A stretch of 20,801 nucleotides of DNA from Karstenula rhodostoma CBS 690.94 (Eukaryota; Ascomycota; Dothideomycetes; Pleosporales; Didymosphaeriaceae), in assembly GCA_010093485.1 (NCBI GenBank), contig MU001496.1, positions 1,301-22,101 of the forward strand, read 5' to 3'. Below, one piece after another: positions 1 through 11,849 of this stretch. The position numbers and the translations under genes are program-made. The notes under the pieces were generated by a model. That model did no database searches and had not been told where the DNA came from. It worked only from the letters and a program-made list of their open reading frames with translations. The number at the start of each line of letters is the position of its first letter. Positions within the stretch are counted from its first letter, which is position 1.

Positions 1-341
1 AAAGTTAAGTTCCTGCCCTATAGTAGGCCCTATAATTAATTATAATTATATAAGCTAATAAGTAATACTAGTATTAGAAACTAACTTTACCTTTATCTAG
101 AATAAGATTTAATAATACTAGAACCTTAAGTAGAAACTCCCTAATAGGGAGCCTTTTATATTAGAGGAATTAAGCTTTATTAATAATTTTAAGTAATACT
201 TCTATAGGGATAGTAGTATTATATACTAATTTCTACCTCTATTTTTCTATATAATTATACCTTAAATAATAAACTAGTAGTTAATTATAAAAGTAAATTT
301 TTATTATTCTAATTAAACTATTTATTTTATATTATTACCTA
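1..341. other. Non-coding AT-rich flank
   Basis: This stretch lies 3' of the minus-strand SF1B helicase remnant. No continued frame and no repeat family is evident. A small perfect inverted repeat (7-bp arms CTCCCTA/TAGGGAG with a one-base loop) lies at 137-151. It is followed by CCTTTT and could be a chance palindrome. Confidence 0.5.
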
Positions 342-429
342 CTATAAACTATAAAGTATTATAATACTAATAGCCTTAGTAAAATTATCTAGAGTATAGT
401 AACTATTATTAGAATTATTATAGGTATAG

Positions 430-850
430 TCTTTATCTCTACCCTTATAACTATAACTAGCCTTACTACTACTATTAGAGTCTTACTACTACTATTAGCC
501 TTACTACTACTATTAGCCTTACTACTATTATTAATATTATTACCCTCTTATTTACTACTAATTACTATCCTAGAAACTATTACCCCTAGTAATATTATTA
601 TTATTTCTAGTAATATTATTATTACTACTACTATCTTTATTATTACTACTTTTATTACTACTACTATTATCCTAGATACTACTATTCTAGATATTATTAT
701 TACTACTACTACTACCTTTACTACTACTACTATTATTCTAGATACTACTATTACTACTACTACTATCTTTACTATTACTATTATTATTCTAGCTACTATT
801 ATTACTATTACTACTACCTTTACTACTACCTTTACTACTACTATTATTAT
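430..850 (-). repeat. Trinucleotide low-complexity tail of the SF1B gene
   Basis: Runs of AGT and AAT codons with GGT, GAT and AAA dominate the minus strand, in frame with the helicase upstream. In a run of GGT or GAT codons every G after a T is a RIP target, so GGTGGTGGT becomes GGTAGTAGT. The Ser/Asn runs therefore probably began as Gly/Asp runs. In 481-560 the same frame shows TAG/TAA runs broken by GGC, as expected of converted Gln codons. A flexible, perhaps nucleic-acid-binding tail is an inference. Confidence 0.7.
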
Positions 851-3800
851 TATTTAGCTCTTTAAAGATATCTAGAATAGGGCCTTTCTAGATATTATTA
901 TCTCCTAGATTATAGGGGTTCTAAGCTATAGTCTAGAAGGTATAGAGATTAGTAAGTATTTTATTTAACTTAATTAGAAACTTAATTTTAGCCTACTACT
1001 TCTTAGTCTTATTATCTTCTAGGTTTATAAAGTACCTCTACTTATAGTAATAATATACTATCTAGTAGTATATAGTTTTCTAGTAGTACTTATCTTTATT
1101 TAATACTAGCTAATAGATAATACTATCCCTAATAATAATTATATTACTATAAGAGTAAGTAAGAGCTAATAGTATATAATTTATATTAGATATAAAACTA
1201 AGGGTACTAGTAATAATATTATTAAATAATATAATATCCTTTTTTAAACCCTAAATATTATTAATAGTAGTAATTATTACTTTTATTATATCCTTAGAGA
1301 TACTCTTAAACTTATTAGTATCTTTTACCTTACTTAATAGGTATATAGTAACTATATAGATACCTATAATATAGGCTAAATACTATACTATATAAGGTAT
1401 AATAATAAGAATATCCTTACCTTTAAAACCCTAATTAAGAAGCTAGATTAGGAGACTAAGACTATATTTAGTAAAGGGTATATTAAACCTTAACTTAGTA
1501 ATTAGATTTATATTAATCTTACCTATAGTCTAGATAAAATAAATTATTTTCTTTATACTAAATTCCTTTTTAAAAAACTCGTAAATAAGGGGGATATTAG
1601 GCTAATTATTAATACTAGAATTAATATATAGCTATTTACCTGGCTAGACTATATTTACTAAGCTAGTAATATCCTCTATATACTAGTATTATAGGTCTAA
1701 CTAGAGCTAGGGGAGACTATTAAGTAGAAGGTATATAAATAGTAAAATACTAGTCTACTCCTAGAAATAGGGATTTTTAATAGCTTTGGCCAATCCTATA
1801 ATAGGAGATAATTAGTAGATATCTCTAAAGAGAATATAATAGATATCTAGTTATAACTAAATATAGGGGTAAAGTACTTAATACTTAGTAGTCCTACTAG
1901 TCTTATTCTAGAGTGTAGTATAGGCCTATAACTTTATATATATATAATACTCTAATAGGGTATATAGTATTATAAAGATAGTATAGGTAATTTTAACTAA
2001 ATAGGCCACTATATAATTTATAGCTATATTAAGTATCTTTATATCCTTAGACCTAAATTTATAGTTTTTACTATATTTATTAAGTAAGTTATAGAATAAC
2101 TTATACTTTTTTAAGTCTAGGTTAGTAATAGGATAGTAGAGTCTATCTACTATAGGGATACTAATAAGGTATAATATTTACTATTCTTTAGATATATAGC
2201 CTTTTTTTAGTTATATATTATTAAGGGTACTATTCTTCTTTACTAATAACGTGTATAATATATAATTAATTAATAGTTCCTCTATACTAGGTCTACTAGT
2301 AGTATTATTATTAGTAGTAATAGTAGAATTATTAAGACTAAGTATATACCCTAGGTAAATATTAATACCCTTATATTTAGTAAATATATTTTTCTACTAG
2401 ATTTTCTTCTCTATTACTTATATATACCGGTAAACTATAATAGGGTATAGAATATTAGTATTAAGGTAGTTTATATAGTACTTTTTATATCGCGCTATAA
2501 AATGGCTATATATTTATATAGCCAGTTTATTTAGCTATATATTAATAGGCGAGATAACCTAGAGCTATCCTATATTATAACCTCCTATAGATATCTTATA
2601 ATAGTAGTATATAGTAGCCTTAATTAGTCTAGATTTACCTATACTACTAGTACCTTATATAAGGCCAACTATACCTTATAAACTTCTTAAAAAGGTAAAA
2701 TATATTAGCTACTTATCCTTTAGTCTAATAGTATAGGTAGTTTAGTTAATAGTAATATCTATAACCTTCTATCTATACTTTTTAATATATAGGCCGAAAT
2801 AGTTATATATAGGGAGGCTAAGTATATTATTATTTAAAAATATATTAAGTAGATACTATAGTTTCTCCTTTTTTTAGAATAGCTTCTATAGGGTATTAAT
2901 TTCACGCTTAATCTAGTTCTTTAGTTCCTTAGTCTAAATATAAATCTAGATTTCTAGGTAATAGTCTAGTATAGCCTATAGCTCGTTAATATCTTTATAA
3001 TCTCTAGCCTTTATAATATAATTAGCTAAGAATTTAGGTACTAGATTAAATCTAGACTTATAATTATAAGATTATTAAACCTATATATAGTATTCTAGAC
3101 CCCTACTAAAATTATTTAGGGGTATAATACTTCTATACTATATATTACTCTTACTCGCGTTCTTACTAAGAAACTAAATATTAAACTTATTATTAATATA
3201 AAGATTTAGATACTTATCTATAATTATAAGTATAAAGTAGAGGTATTAATTAAGGTTCTTACTAATTTTAATTAGGTATATACGCGTTAGTATAAATATT
3301 ATATCTAGTATTACCTTAAGTTCTATAATAGTATTAAAGAAGTATATAACTAAGAACTTATTATAGTAATTAAACTATTTATAAGCCTTAATCTTATATT
3401 AGGGGTATATATTAGGGGGTAACTCTATTTTAAGTTAGATATTAATCTTCTTATATAGGAACTAATTAGCTAAGGTATTATATATATAATAATTATTTAT
3501 TAATATATTAGCTTTAATTATAGTATTTTTAAACTATAAGATAGTAGTAGTATAGAAGTAAATATCTACCTAATAATACTCTAGTATTATATCTTAAAGC
3601 GCGTATATATAAAATATAAACGGGCTCTATTTACTATTAGATAATAGACTAAAAGTAAGGTAGTTTATTACTTTACTATTATTATCTTTATATAATTCTA
3701 CTAGCTAGGTAATATAATAGAGGCTAGAGGTAGTATTTTTTTTATAGACTAACTTATAGAACTTATTATAGTCTAAAGTACTAAGTTACTTAAAATTATA

Positions 3801-4341
3801 TTTATTTTTCTCTAAAAGTAAGGGGTTATTAGAAAATAGGTTAAGTAAGAGCTTATAGATTTTAATATTCTATAAAAGGTTAAAGATAGATATTTAGAGG
3901 ATAGCTTTTTTATAAACCTAATAGCCTTCTATATCCTTACTTAGGTATAAAGTTACTAAGTATAGATATATAAATAAGATATATTTAGGCTATACTATTA
4001 TAAATATTATAACTTCTAGCTAGCTAACCTCTAGCGCCTTAAATATACTAAAAGGGGGTCTAATATCCTCTATAGTATCTAGGTTAGTTAGTACTTTAAT
4101 AGGTATATTTATAGTAGTAGATATTTTAATAGAAATATTTTTAGTAATAGATACTTTAATAGGAGTGGCTATATATTAAATTATATAGTACACGTTAACT
4201 ATATAGTTAATATCTAGATAGTAAGAGTACTTATTTAGATACTTTTTATACTTATATTCTTCTTTACTATAGGCTATATACTTATTAGGTAATTAATAGT
4301 CTAATACTAGATAATCTAGGTTACTATACTTATAGTATACT

Positions 4342-4557
4342 CGGTTAGAGTATTTAGCTTAAAGGTAGCTAGATTACTTATACTAGTTATAGAAACGGCT
4401 AGGGTATTTAGCTTAAAAATAGCTAGATTACTTATACTAGTTATAGAGACGGCTAGGGTATTTAGCTTAAAAATAGCTAGATTACTTATACTAGTTATAT
4501 ATTTAGTTAGAGTACTAAACTTAAAAATAGCCAGATTACTTATACTTATTATAGAGA
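4342..4557 (-). repeat. Four tandem 54-bp units (18 codons)
   Basis: Four head-to-tail copies of a 54-bp unit begin near 4342, 4396, 4450 and 4504. The middle two are nearly identical; the first and last have diverged. The period is exactly 18 codons, and the unit lies in the SF1B helicase frame, where each copy reads roughly K*SSYF*AKYPSRLYN*Y with stops standing for Gln or Trp. The repeat is thus a protein repeat in the N-terminal part of the helicase, not intergenic satellite. Confidence 0.85.
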
Positions 4558-5170
4558 AGTAGTAAGTCCTTTCTACTAATAGACTCTTCCTTTATAAAGA
4601 TATTACCTATATAGAGGCTATAAGTACTATTATTTTTATTATTAGCTTTATCCTTAGTCTTATTATTAATATTATTAGTAATGTTTTTTTTTTTTTCTAG
4701 GTAGATTATAAATATAGTAATACCCTTAGAGAACTTTCCCTTAGATAATAGGTAACTAGTATTATAAGTAATAAAATATACTACTAGACTATCTATAGTA
4801 GTAATAGCTATATAATAATTAGTAGCTTATTAGAGTATTTTTATATATAGAGAGTATACCTTTAGTAATTTATAGAATAGGTAGGTATATATTTATAGAG
4901 TATAATTATAAAGGCTTACTATACTAATCTAGTATAAAACCTAAAAGTAAAAAGAAGGTATTAAGGTTAGAGAGACTATTTATAGAATTAAAAGAAGGGG
5001 TAAAAAAGAGAGGGGACTATTTAAGTATTTTAGTTATAGATAGAAAGTTTATAGTTAGTATAAATAAGTAGAGACTATAAATACCCTAGTTATATAATTA
5101 GTATAGGCGCGCCCTCTTTAGTAGCTATATTATTTTAATAGCCTCGACTTCTAGCTATACTATTTAGTAA

Positions 5171-5380
5171 TCTAGTAAGTTATTTATAATTAATACTCTC
5201 TATTATATACTAACTAGCTAGGCCTAAAATAGTTCCTATAATCTCTCTTTACTCTTCTACTCTATAGTAGAGTAATCTAGTATAATATCTCGAATTAATA
5301 CTATTTATTATATACTAACTATTTAGGTCTAGAAAAATACTCTTAATATATCTTTTACTCTTACTCTATATTATAGTGCT
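5171..5380. repeat. Two ~105-bp direct repeats
   Basis: Copies start with TCTAGTA at 5171 and 5276. Both carry the core TATTATATACTAACTA followed by a variant of GGCCTA/GGTCTA, and both end in a CTCTTTTACTCTT-like tract with CTCTATA. They are adjacent and therefore tandem. They lie in the divergent spacer, nearer the SF1B gene. Confidence 0.7.
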
Positions 5381-5524
5381 AACTAGTTAGTTATATCTAG
5401 ATATATAACTCTATACCTCTAAATAGTCCCCTTTATACTTTCTTTTTATATTATATTAATATACTCTATATAAAATATATACTCTATATCTTAATATAGA
5501 GTAATATAATCTACCTAAATATAA

Positions 5525-5990
5525 CTAATTCCCTATTCTTAAGCGTATATTTACTAATTCCCTTCCCCTATATAATGGTAACTTTAATATAATAGCTTAA
5601 TATAATAGTTTAGTATAATATAAAAATCCTATACTCTACCTATTAATATAGGCTTATATAGTTTTAGATAAAATCGGCTTATTATACTATATATTTAGAC
5701 TAATTAATATTACTTTACCCTATTTTCTACTATTAAGTATATATTTATATCTCCTTTACTAAGGTAATAGGAAGCTTACTATAATAGCTTAATATAATAT
5801 AAAAATCCCTATACTCTACCTATTAATATAAACTAGTATAGATTTATAAAAAGTTAACTTATAATTTAACTACTATACTCTAAATATTAGTCTATAGTAA
5901 GGTAACTTTATTTCTTTAATTATTCTATTCTTAAGTATTTCTTTACTATTTACCTTTACCCTAGTAATAGAGAGTATAACGCGATCTAGC
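5525..5990. repeat. Upstream repeat, two copies plus a partial third (~185-200 bp)
   Basis: A unit containing CCCTATTCTTAAG, a TAATAG/TAATGG box, ATAATAGCTTAATATAATA and ATACTCTACCTATTAATATA occurs at about 5530-5660 and again at about 5718-5850. The last block is offset by exactly 180 bp (5631 and 5811). A third partial copy (TTCTATTCTTAAGTATTTC and following) begins near 5924. The array sits directly upstream of the SNF2-like frame. Confidence 0.65.
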
Positions 5991-6488
5991 ACTAATACTA
6001 TATTAAATTATTTACTTTTTTAACTATCTATACTAACTAATATAAAAATATACTAATAGACCTAATCTTATAACCTACTATTTACTACTAATTACCCTTT
6101 CTAGCCTTATATAGCTATTATATTATACTAAGCTTCTATAATATTACCTTTAATACTACTTAACTAGACCTAGTTTACTACTTACTCTAAATCTATAGAG
6201 CTTAAGGACGCTAATTATAAGACTATATTTAGTCTTACTACTAGCTAGTTTAAGGGTATTAAAGAATAACTAAGGGAGTACTACCCTATAATAAACCCTA
6301 CTAATATATAATATAAAGACTATAAGTCCTCTCTTTAAAGTACTTATACTACCCTAGTACTATAGAAGATCCCTATATTAAATATTTAAAAAATCCCTAA
6401 TAATATATAGAAAGTACGCGCCCTTTATATAATACTAAACTAGTATAGTAAGCCTAAGTTTATAGTAAAGGAGACTACTCTAATAGTT

Positions 6489-6578
6489 AAGCCTAAATTA
6501 TCTATTAAGCCCGAATTATCTATTAAGCCTAAATTATCTATTAAGCCTAAATCGTCTATTAAGTAAGAGTTATCTATT
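6489..6578 (+). repeat. Five tandem 18-bp units (hexapeptide)
   Basis: Units begin at 6489, 6507, 6525, 6543 and 6561. They follow AAGCCTAAATTATCTATT with single changes, and two of them are identical. In the SNF2 frame they read KPKLSI, KPELSI, KPKLSI, KPKSSI, K*ELSI. The exact codon periodicity supports the reading frame and marks a disordered linker in the N-terminal region. Confidence 0.9.
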
Positions 6579-7220
6579 ATATAAGTATTAGCCTAAAAGA
6601 ATAGACCTAAGTAAGTAGTAGCCTTAATTAAGAAACTAATTAATAAACTAATTAATAATATATACTATAGTTTATATAAAATCTCTATCTAGGCTAAAAT
6701 ATACCCTTTATCTTATACCTAACTATAGTAAACTAAGCTTATACTTAACTTTATATAATATAAGATATTAGATAAGCCAACTAAACTCGATATTATTAAT
6801 ATATCTTAGATTAGTAATACTAATAGGGTATAGTAGGTACTATTAGTAGAAGAAGCTAATATACTATTTAAAATTATATAGAATTATCGTGTTTATATAT
6901 AAAAGGTAAAGAAGAAGTATATTCCTATTTAAACCTATATAACTCTTAATACTATAATCTAAGAGCTCTTAGACCTTAGTTTTAATAAGGCTACTATATC
7001 TACTATTCTATTCCTAAAATTACTAGAGAGTAATAAAGTTAGTATAGTAATAAGAGTAGAAATAAAATAAAGTAGAGATATATTATTACTTCTATCTTAT
7101 AAATACTATTAGGTAAATTTAAGAACTAGTACTAAAAACTATAGAATAGGTAGAGTAGAGCCTCTTACTTATTATATAGAGAATAGCTCGGTTATAAATA
7201 GTATATCTATAGATAGCCTT

Positions 7221-7500
7221 ACTATATTACCTAATAACCTTATAGGTAATAATAGTAGTAACTTTAATAGGATATATACTATTTTAGATAGTATAAATAA
7301 TTAAGACTTAGATAGCTATACTCTTAGTAAGGGTTAGATTAGCCTAAATAATAACGCTAATATATTATAGTATAGTCCTAGTTCTATTTATAGCTAAGTA
7401 ATTAAAAATACTATATATATAGGTACTATTACTACTATATTACCTAGTAATCTTATAGGTAATAATAGTAGTAACTCTAGTAAAATATATAATAATCTAA
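7221..7500 (+). repeat. Internal 213-bp (71-codon) duplication in SNF2 N-terminus
   Basis: A block beginning ACTATATTACCTAATAACCT at 7221 recurs at 7434 (ACTATATTACCTAGTAATCT). Both read ILPxNLIGNNSSN in frame. The offset is 213 bp, a multiple of three. The matched core is about 50 bp, and the rest of the 71-codon interval has diverged. Confidence 0.75.
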
Positions 7501-10400
7501 ATAATATAGATAATAAAAACCCTACTAGTAGTATTATTAGTAAGCCTCTAGCTAATAGTAGTAAATACCCTTCTCCCTTATATACTTATAGCGATCTTAA
7601 CGTAGTTATAACCAATACTAAGAAAGATAACTAGGATAAGAACCTTTTTAGTAATTATAGTTTAATCTAATTTACTTATAATTTCTATAATAGTTATAGA
7701 TCCCTTAGATTTAAAGAAGACGTTAACTTTAAAGGACTAGGTATCTAGAATCTTAGCTTAAGTAAGGAAAAGGCTATTTTAATTAATAGTAAGTCTAAGA
7801 TTAATAATAATACCCCTCTAGTCTAGTATATCTTATATTATAAGAAAAAGTACTCCTACTTAGTCTATAATATAGAAGATAAGGAGTATTTATTTAAAAA
7901 CCCTAATAATAATTATAAGGGCCAGGTAGTACTATATAATAGTATTAATAAGGATAAAATAATTAAATTCGAGAATAATAATTATAATAATTATAATAGT
8001 ATACTTCTAGTTTTCTAAACGCCTAAGGAGCTTATACTAGCTAAAAAGTATATAAGGATTTATTTAGAAGTAATATAATAAGGATTAGAAATACTCCCTT
8101 AGCTTAATAGGGATAAACTAAGGTAGACTAATAGTATCCCCTTTAAATACTTTAGGTTAGTAGAGGGTATTAGAATTAAATCCTACTAGGTTCTCTTTAT
8201 TATAGAGACCTTCCGGCTAGAGTATATAATAGTAGGTAGTAGTATCTATAATAATAAGCTAGGTATAGATAAAACTATTAAGTTTATACTTAAAATAATT
8301 ATTATAAAGTACTATAAGGTTAACTATACTATAGTTATATAGTACTAGGCCTATAGAGACTTTTTATAGTACCTAGTACTAAATATATTTAATAAATCTA
8401 TTTACCCCTTATAAGACTTACTACTAATCGCCTATTAGTATATACTATATAACTATAAAACTATATACTTAAATAAAACTTTTAAAATTAGTAGTATATT
8501 AATTATTACTCTATATAGTACTCTTAATAGCTTTAAGTATAATATTTAAATACTTCTTAAGGGTAGCCAGTTCCTTAAGAGCTACCCTAGGCTTAGGTTT
8601 ACTTTTAAGTTAGGTATAAAGGGTATATAAGTATCTAATAAGTAAAACTAGTATAGTCCTTTTAGTACTAAAGAGGTTAATATATATACTTAGTATTATA
8701 TTTAAAAATAGCTTTACCTATATAGAATTATTCTAAAGAAGAATTATATATAGATAAATATATTTAAGATTTAATATAAGGTAGTATAGTTAAATATTAT
8801 TTTAGGATTTATAAAAACTAAAATTATAAAAATTAGATCTACTAATAGCTATATACTAGCTATAGCTTTTAACCTTATTATTCTAACTATACTAGACTAC
8901 TTTATAAATATCTAGGTTAAGTTTAGCTTATTAACCTAGGTTAAGGGGGTTAAGATAAAACCTAATAGTAGAACCCTAGCCCTAAATACTAATTACTTAA
9001 AGGCCTATCTATATAATATATAACTCCTTATAGTTAAGTCTTTAATATAGAATAAGTTCTATAAGGGTATAAATAGTACCTAATAATAAATAATCCTTAA
9101 CTTTACTCGCGATTCCTTTTATACTATATATAGTACCTACCCAATTATATAGGGTATATCTAGTATACTAATTTATTCTAACTAGGTTAGATATTATATC
9201 TTCTATACTTTAGGGCTCTATTAGTTTAAGTAGGTAAGTATAAAAGATATATACTAAGTTCTCTAGTAGCTAGATTCTATATCTAGAGTAAAAATACTTA
9301 ATATATTAGGGAAATTAATTATAAAGATAGTTAGTAATATAAGTATAGAGTATAATAAATTATAATAGTTAGACTATTATAAAGTAATTATAGAGATAGT
9401 AGTATTTATTATACTACTCTTTATAACTACACGATCTTTTAATACCCTTTAGTATAATGGCAAGCCTATTATTAATATAAAGATAAAATTAGTCTATAAA
9501 AAAATTACTATAAGGCTAAATAAAAACGAGAGGTACTAGGTTATAAAGGGGGAAAACGCGCTAAATACTAAGATTAAGCGTAAGTATAAGGAGGATTATA
9601 TAAAGTATAGTAAGGGTAAGCTTAGAGTTAAGCCTATAAGAGGTAAGTAGACTAGTATATATAGCTATATTACTACTATAAATATAGTAAGTATAGTATA
9701 GTTAGTATATTAGTGGTAGGATAAGAAGGATAGATAAGGGAAATCTAGTAAGTTTACTAAAAGCTATAACCTACTTAAATTTCTAGCTTTTCTATATAAC
9801 CCTAATATATAGAGAAAGCTACTAGAGATATATAATATAAAGAATAATATAAAGTAGTTAATAGGGAAAAAACTCCTATATAAAATTATAAAGATAAAAT
9901 ACTAGAATAGGAAGTCTAGTAAGGTTATTATAGAAATTTTATAATTAAATATTACTAAAGTAGTTAATACCCTTATATCTAAAGAGTTTAGAAGAAATAA
10001 TATCTATATCTATACCTCTATAGTAATAGAGAAGGAGTATAGCCTTACTCTAGATCTTTTTTAAAAAGATAAATCTAATAGTCCTTAGATTATAATATTA
10101 ATATTAGAAATAGGTAGTATAGGGTTAAACCTATAGTCTACTAATTATATTATTCTCTAGGAGCTAAATTATAGTATTTAAAAGTTTAAGTAGCTCTTTA
10201 CTAGAGTCTATTATCGAGATTAAATAGAAGAGGAGTACTATATATATATACTTATTAATAATATATTATTTTTAGAGGCGCGACTAGACTACTAGATAGA
10301 ATTAATAAAGGTATTTAAAGATATTATAAGTAGAGGTATTAATCTATATAATACTAGTACCTACTAGTAGAATAAAGAGATTTAATAATAGTAGGCTATA

Positions 10401-10744
10401 GGATAGAGTATACTAAATAGTTTTCTAGTTACTTATTATAGATTTTTACTTATAAGGAGGGTAACTATTAACTAGAGAATATAGTATATATATAATAGCT
10501 TTAGATTTTAACTTTATAAATAGATAGCTTCTTTTTACCTAATATATTCCCTTATACTTTTATCTACCTACTCTAGAATCGTGTCTATTACTTAACTACC
10601 CTATCTATAACTTTCTACCTATTCTAATAAAAGATATTAATATAACTAATAATTAATTAAATAGCTATATAGAAAATTTATTTAGAAATCTAGAGATAAT
10701 ATATTATATAGATATTATCTACTTAGTATTAGTATAGTAGAATT
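10401..10744. other. Spacer 3' of SNF2 gene
   Basis: After about 10400 the SNF2 frame loses its helicase-like character and becomes dense in stops. The native stop cannot be picked out among the RIP-created TAA/TAG. No other gene is visible. The last part runs into the ~50-bp repeat units. Confidence 0.5.
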
Positions 10745-10854
10745 TTCTATTAACTCGTCTCTATTTATAGAGTCTACTAGTAGTTAATAATACTTTCTAT
10801 TAGCTCGTCTCGGTTTATAGAGTATACTAGTATAAGGATTTAAAAAATATTTCG
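10745..10854 (+). repeat. Two ~50-bp units outside the left arm
   Basis: Two units (about 10745-10795 and 10796-10845) of the type TTTCTATTAGCTCGTCTC, GGTTTATAGAGTCTACTAGTA precede the left arm of the inverted-repeat unit in the same orientation. Further diverged copies lie inside each arm. No counterpart is seen outside the right arm. Confidence 0.75.
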
Positions 10855-10990
10855 CCTCCCCTTAGTTTATAGAATCTACTAGTATTTAATAGTATATTTT
10901 AGGAGGTTACTTTAGTCTATAGAGTCTACTAGTATTATATAGTACTTTCTATTAGCTTATCTCGGTTTATAAAGTATACTATTAACTAAA
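10855..10990 (+). repeat. Left inverted arm
   Basis: The arm begins with CCTCCCCTTAGTTTATAGAA, then ACTAGTATTTAATAGTAT. A second subunit follows with GTCTACTAGTATTATATAG and TTTCTATTAGCTTATCTCGG. Each block has its counterpart, inverted, at 11987-11855. The arm ends where the central frame begins. Confidence 0.8.
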
Positions 10991-11019
10991 AACCTTACTA
11001 GTAACTACTAACTTTACTA

Positions 11020-11790
11020 AAACTATTATTAAGAACTCTAAAACCTTTATATCTAATACTTTCTTATACTTAGTATAATGGATACTTACTTTCTATAATA
11101 TAAATAATAATACTATTAATACTATTATAAATTAATACGAATTAGTAGTAGTTTATACTAAATAGGGGTAATATATATAGCTCTTAAGGAGGCCCTAAAT
11201 CTACTATAAGGGTTATAGAAGGGCTAATATATTACTTAATAACTAGCTAATAAAAAGTTATATTAATTAATTTCCAGTAGACTCTATAAACTAACGTGAC
11301 TTAAATAACCCTAAATAAGGGTAAACCTAATAAAGAAATTAATTACTATAATACTAAGTATACTAATAATAGAAAGCTATTTACTATCTTCTACTTCTAC
11401 TATTACTCCTTAAGTAAGTTATTCTTAATATAGAAGTAATATTTTTAATAGAGTTTTTTAAGAACTTATATATTATTAGATATACTCTAGAGCCTATTAA
11501 CTTAATTAAATATAATAATAAAATAATCTAGATTTTAAGTCTAGAATAGCTTTAGTATATATTCGCTTATTAAAAGTACTAGGAAAAGGACTAATAATAA
11601 CTTAAATATAAGTAGTCTAGATTAGAGACTATAGCTAGAGATAATAATATACTTAGGGATAATAATATTAAAATACTTTAGGTAATAGATTTAAGAAAGG
11701 AGCGATGTAAGTAATAGAGACCTATATAGAGTAATAAGTACTAGGTACTATAAATCCCTAAAAACTTAAAGGTTTTAATCCTAGAGACGA
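11020..11790 (+). pseudogene. Unrecognised ~250-codon frame inside the inverted-repeat unit
   Basis: One frame can be followed from about 11020 to 11790 with only TAA/TAG interruptions. Its first half includes VDSIN*RDLNNPK and several stop runs that may be Gln codons. The second half is strongly helical and charged. It includes LNIEVIFLIEFFKNL, then SRLETIARDNNILRDNN near 11616-11666 and IDLRKERCK after it. This looks like a coiled coil or a helical DNA- or protein-binding region. No catalytic triad or zinc finger is visible, so neither a transposase nor any other function is assigned. The competing frames are also free of TGA, so the frame choice rests on amino-acid character and is only moderately secure. 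Confidence 0.45.
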
Positions 11791-11849
11791 AATATAGTAG
11801 ATTTTATATACTAAGATAAGTTAATAGAAATTTATACTAAATTATAGTA

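Larger units (their letters stand above)
342..4970 (-). pseudogene. Decayed SF1B (UPF1/SEN1-like) helicase
   Basis: One minus-strand frame runs uninterrupted except by TAA/TAG from about 4920 to 342, roughly 1,500 codons without a frame change. Helicase motifs appear in the right order. Walker A is GTSSIGKS at 2654-2631, after the stretch GLI*. Motif Ia is VISPINIQLNKLA near 2560-2520. RDIY*LSPI (family GDxxQLPP) is at 1826-1803. The segment LDL*Y*YIEDITSLVN near 1697-1645 matches the QYRMHP region. TTINNI*GLKKDI near 1275-1225 matches motif V (FQGxExDI), and LLALTYSYSN near 1175-1142 matches motif VI (VALTRA). Upstream are a coiled-coil stretch (about 3000-2800), an 18-residue tandem repeat (4557-4342) and charged low-complexity sequence. 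The C-terminus is a Ser/Asn-rich tail, probably Gly/Asp/Gln-rich before RIP. The start is not fixed: no ATG survives, and 4970 marks where the frame stops looking coding. Family identity is firm; the cellular role is not known. Confidence 0.85.
4971..6059. other. Divergent spacer between SF1B and SNF2 genes
   Basis: No coding frame was recovered. The spacer would hold both promoters, since the SF1B gene runs left and the SNF2 gene runs right. It contains two sets of imperfect direct repeats, listed separately. Pyrimidine-rich tracts are common. No individual promoter element can be claimed after RIP. Confidence 0.55.
6060..10400 (+). pseudogene. Decayed SNF2-family helicase/ATPase
   Basis: A single plus-strand frame is readable over about 1,450 codons with only TAA/TAG interruptions. 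The ATPase starts near 8150. GSSIYNNKLGIDKTIK at 8235-8282 corresponds to motif I (GxxLADxMGLGKTxQ). VKGVKIKPNSRT at 8940-8975 corresponds to the DEAH-box region followed by KNxxS/T. VKSLI*NK at 9033-9056 corresponds to motif III (LTGTPIQN). The C-terminal lobe shows SKVIIEIL near 9918 (KVIIFT...W). GSIGLNL*STNYIIL near 10113-10157 matches GGVGLNLQSANHVIL, and L*TRV-type motif VI follows (RVYYRD*IEE, near 10203, where the family has RVHRxGQ). The N-terminal 700 codons are low in recognisable domains but carry two internal repeats. Several catalytic residues (Lys environment, DExH) are altered. The start is undetermined; the frame fades upstream of about 6060. Confidence 0.87.

Noticed and set aside
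450..860. Array-like TACTACTAC repeats as CRISPR or plain microsatellite
   Set aside because: There are no regular repeat-spacer units, and the stretch is in frame with the helicase and behaves as a RIP-altered coding low-complexity tail.
9457..9470. Surviving ATG codons (9457, 11079, 14334, 5575) as gene starts
   Set aside because: They lie in TAATGG/GTAATGG-type contexts inside other frames or spacers and open only a few codons. TGG is simply a context that escaped conversion.
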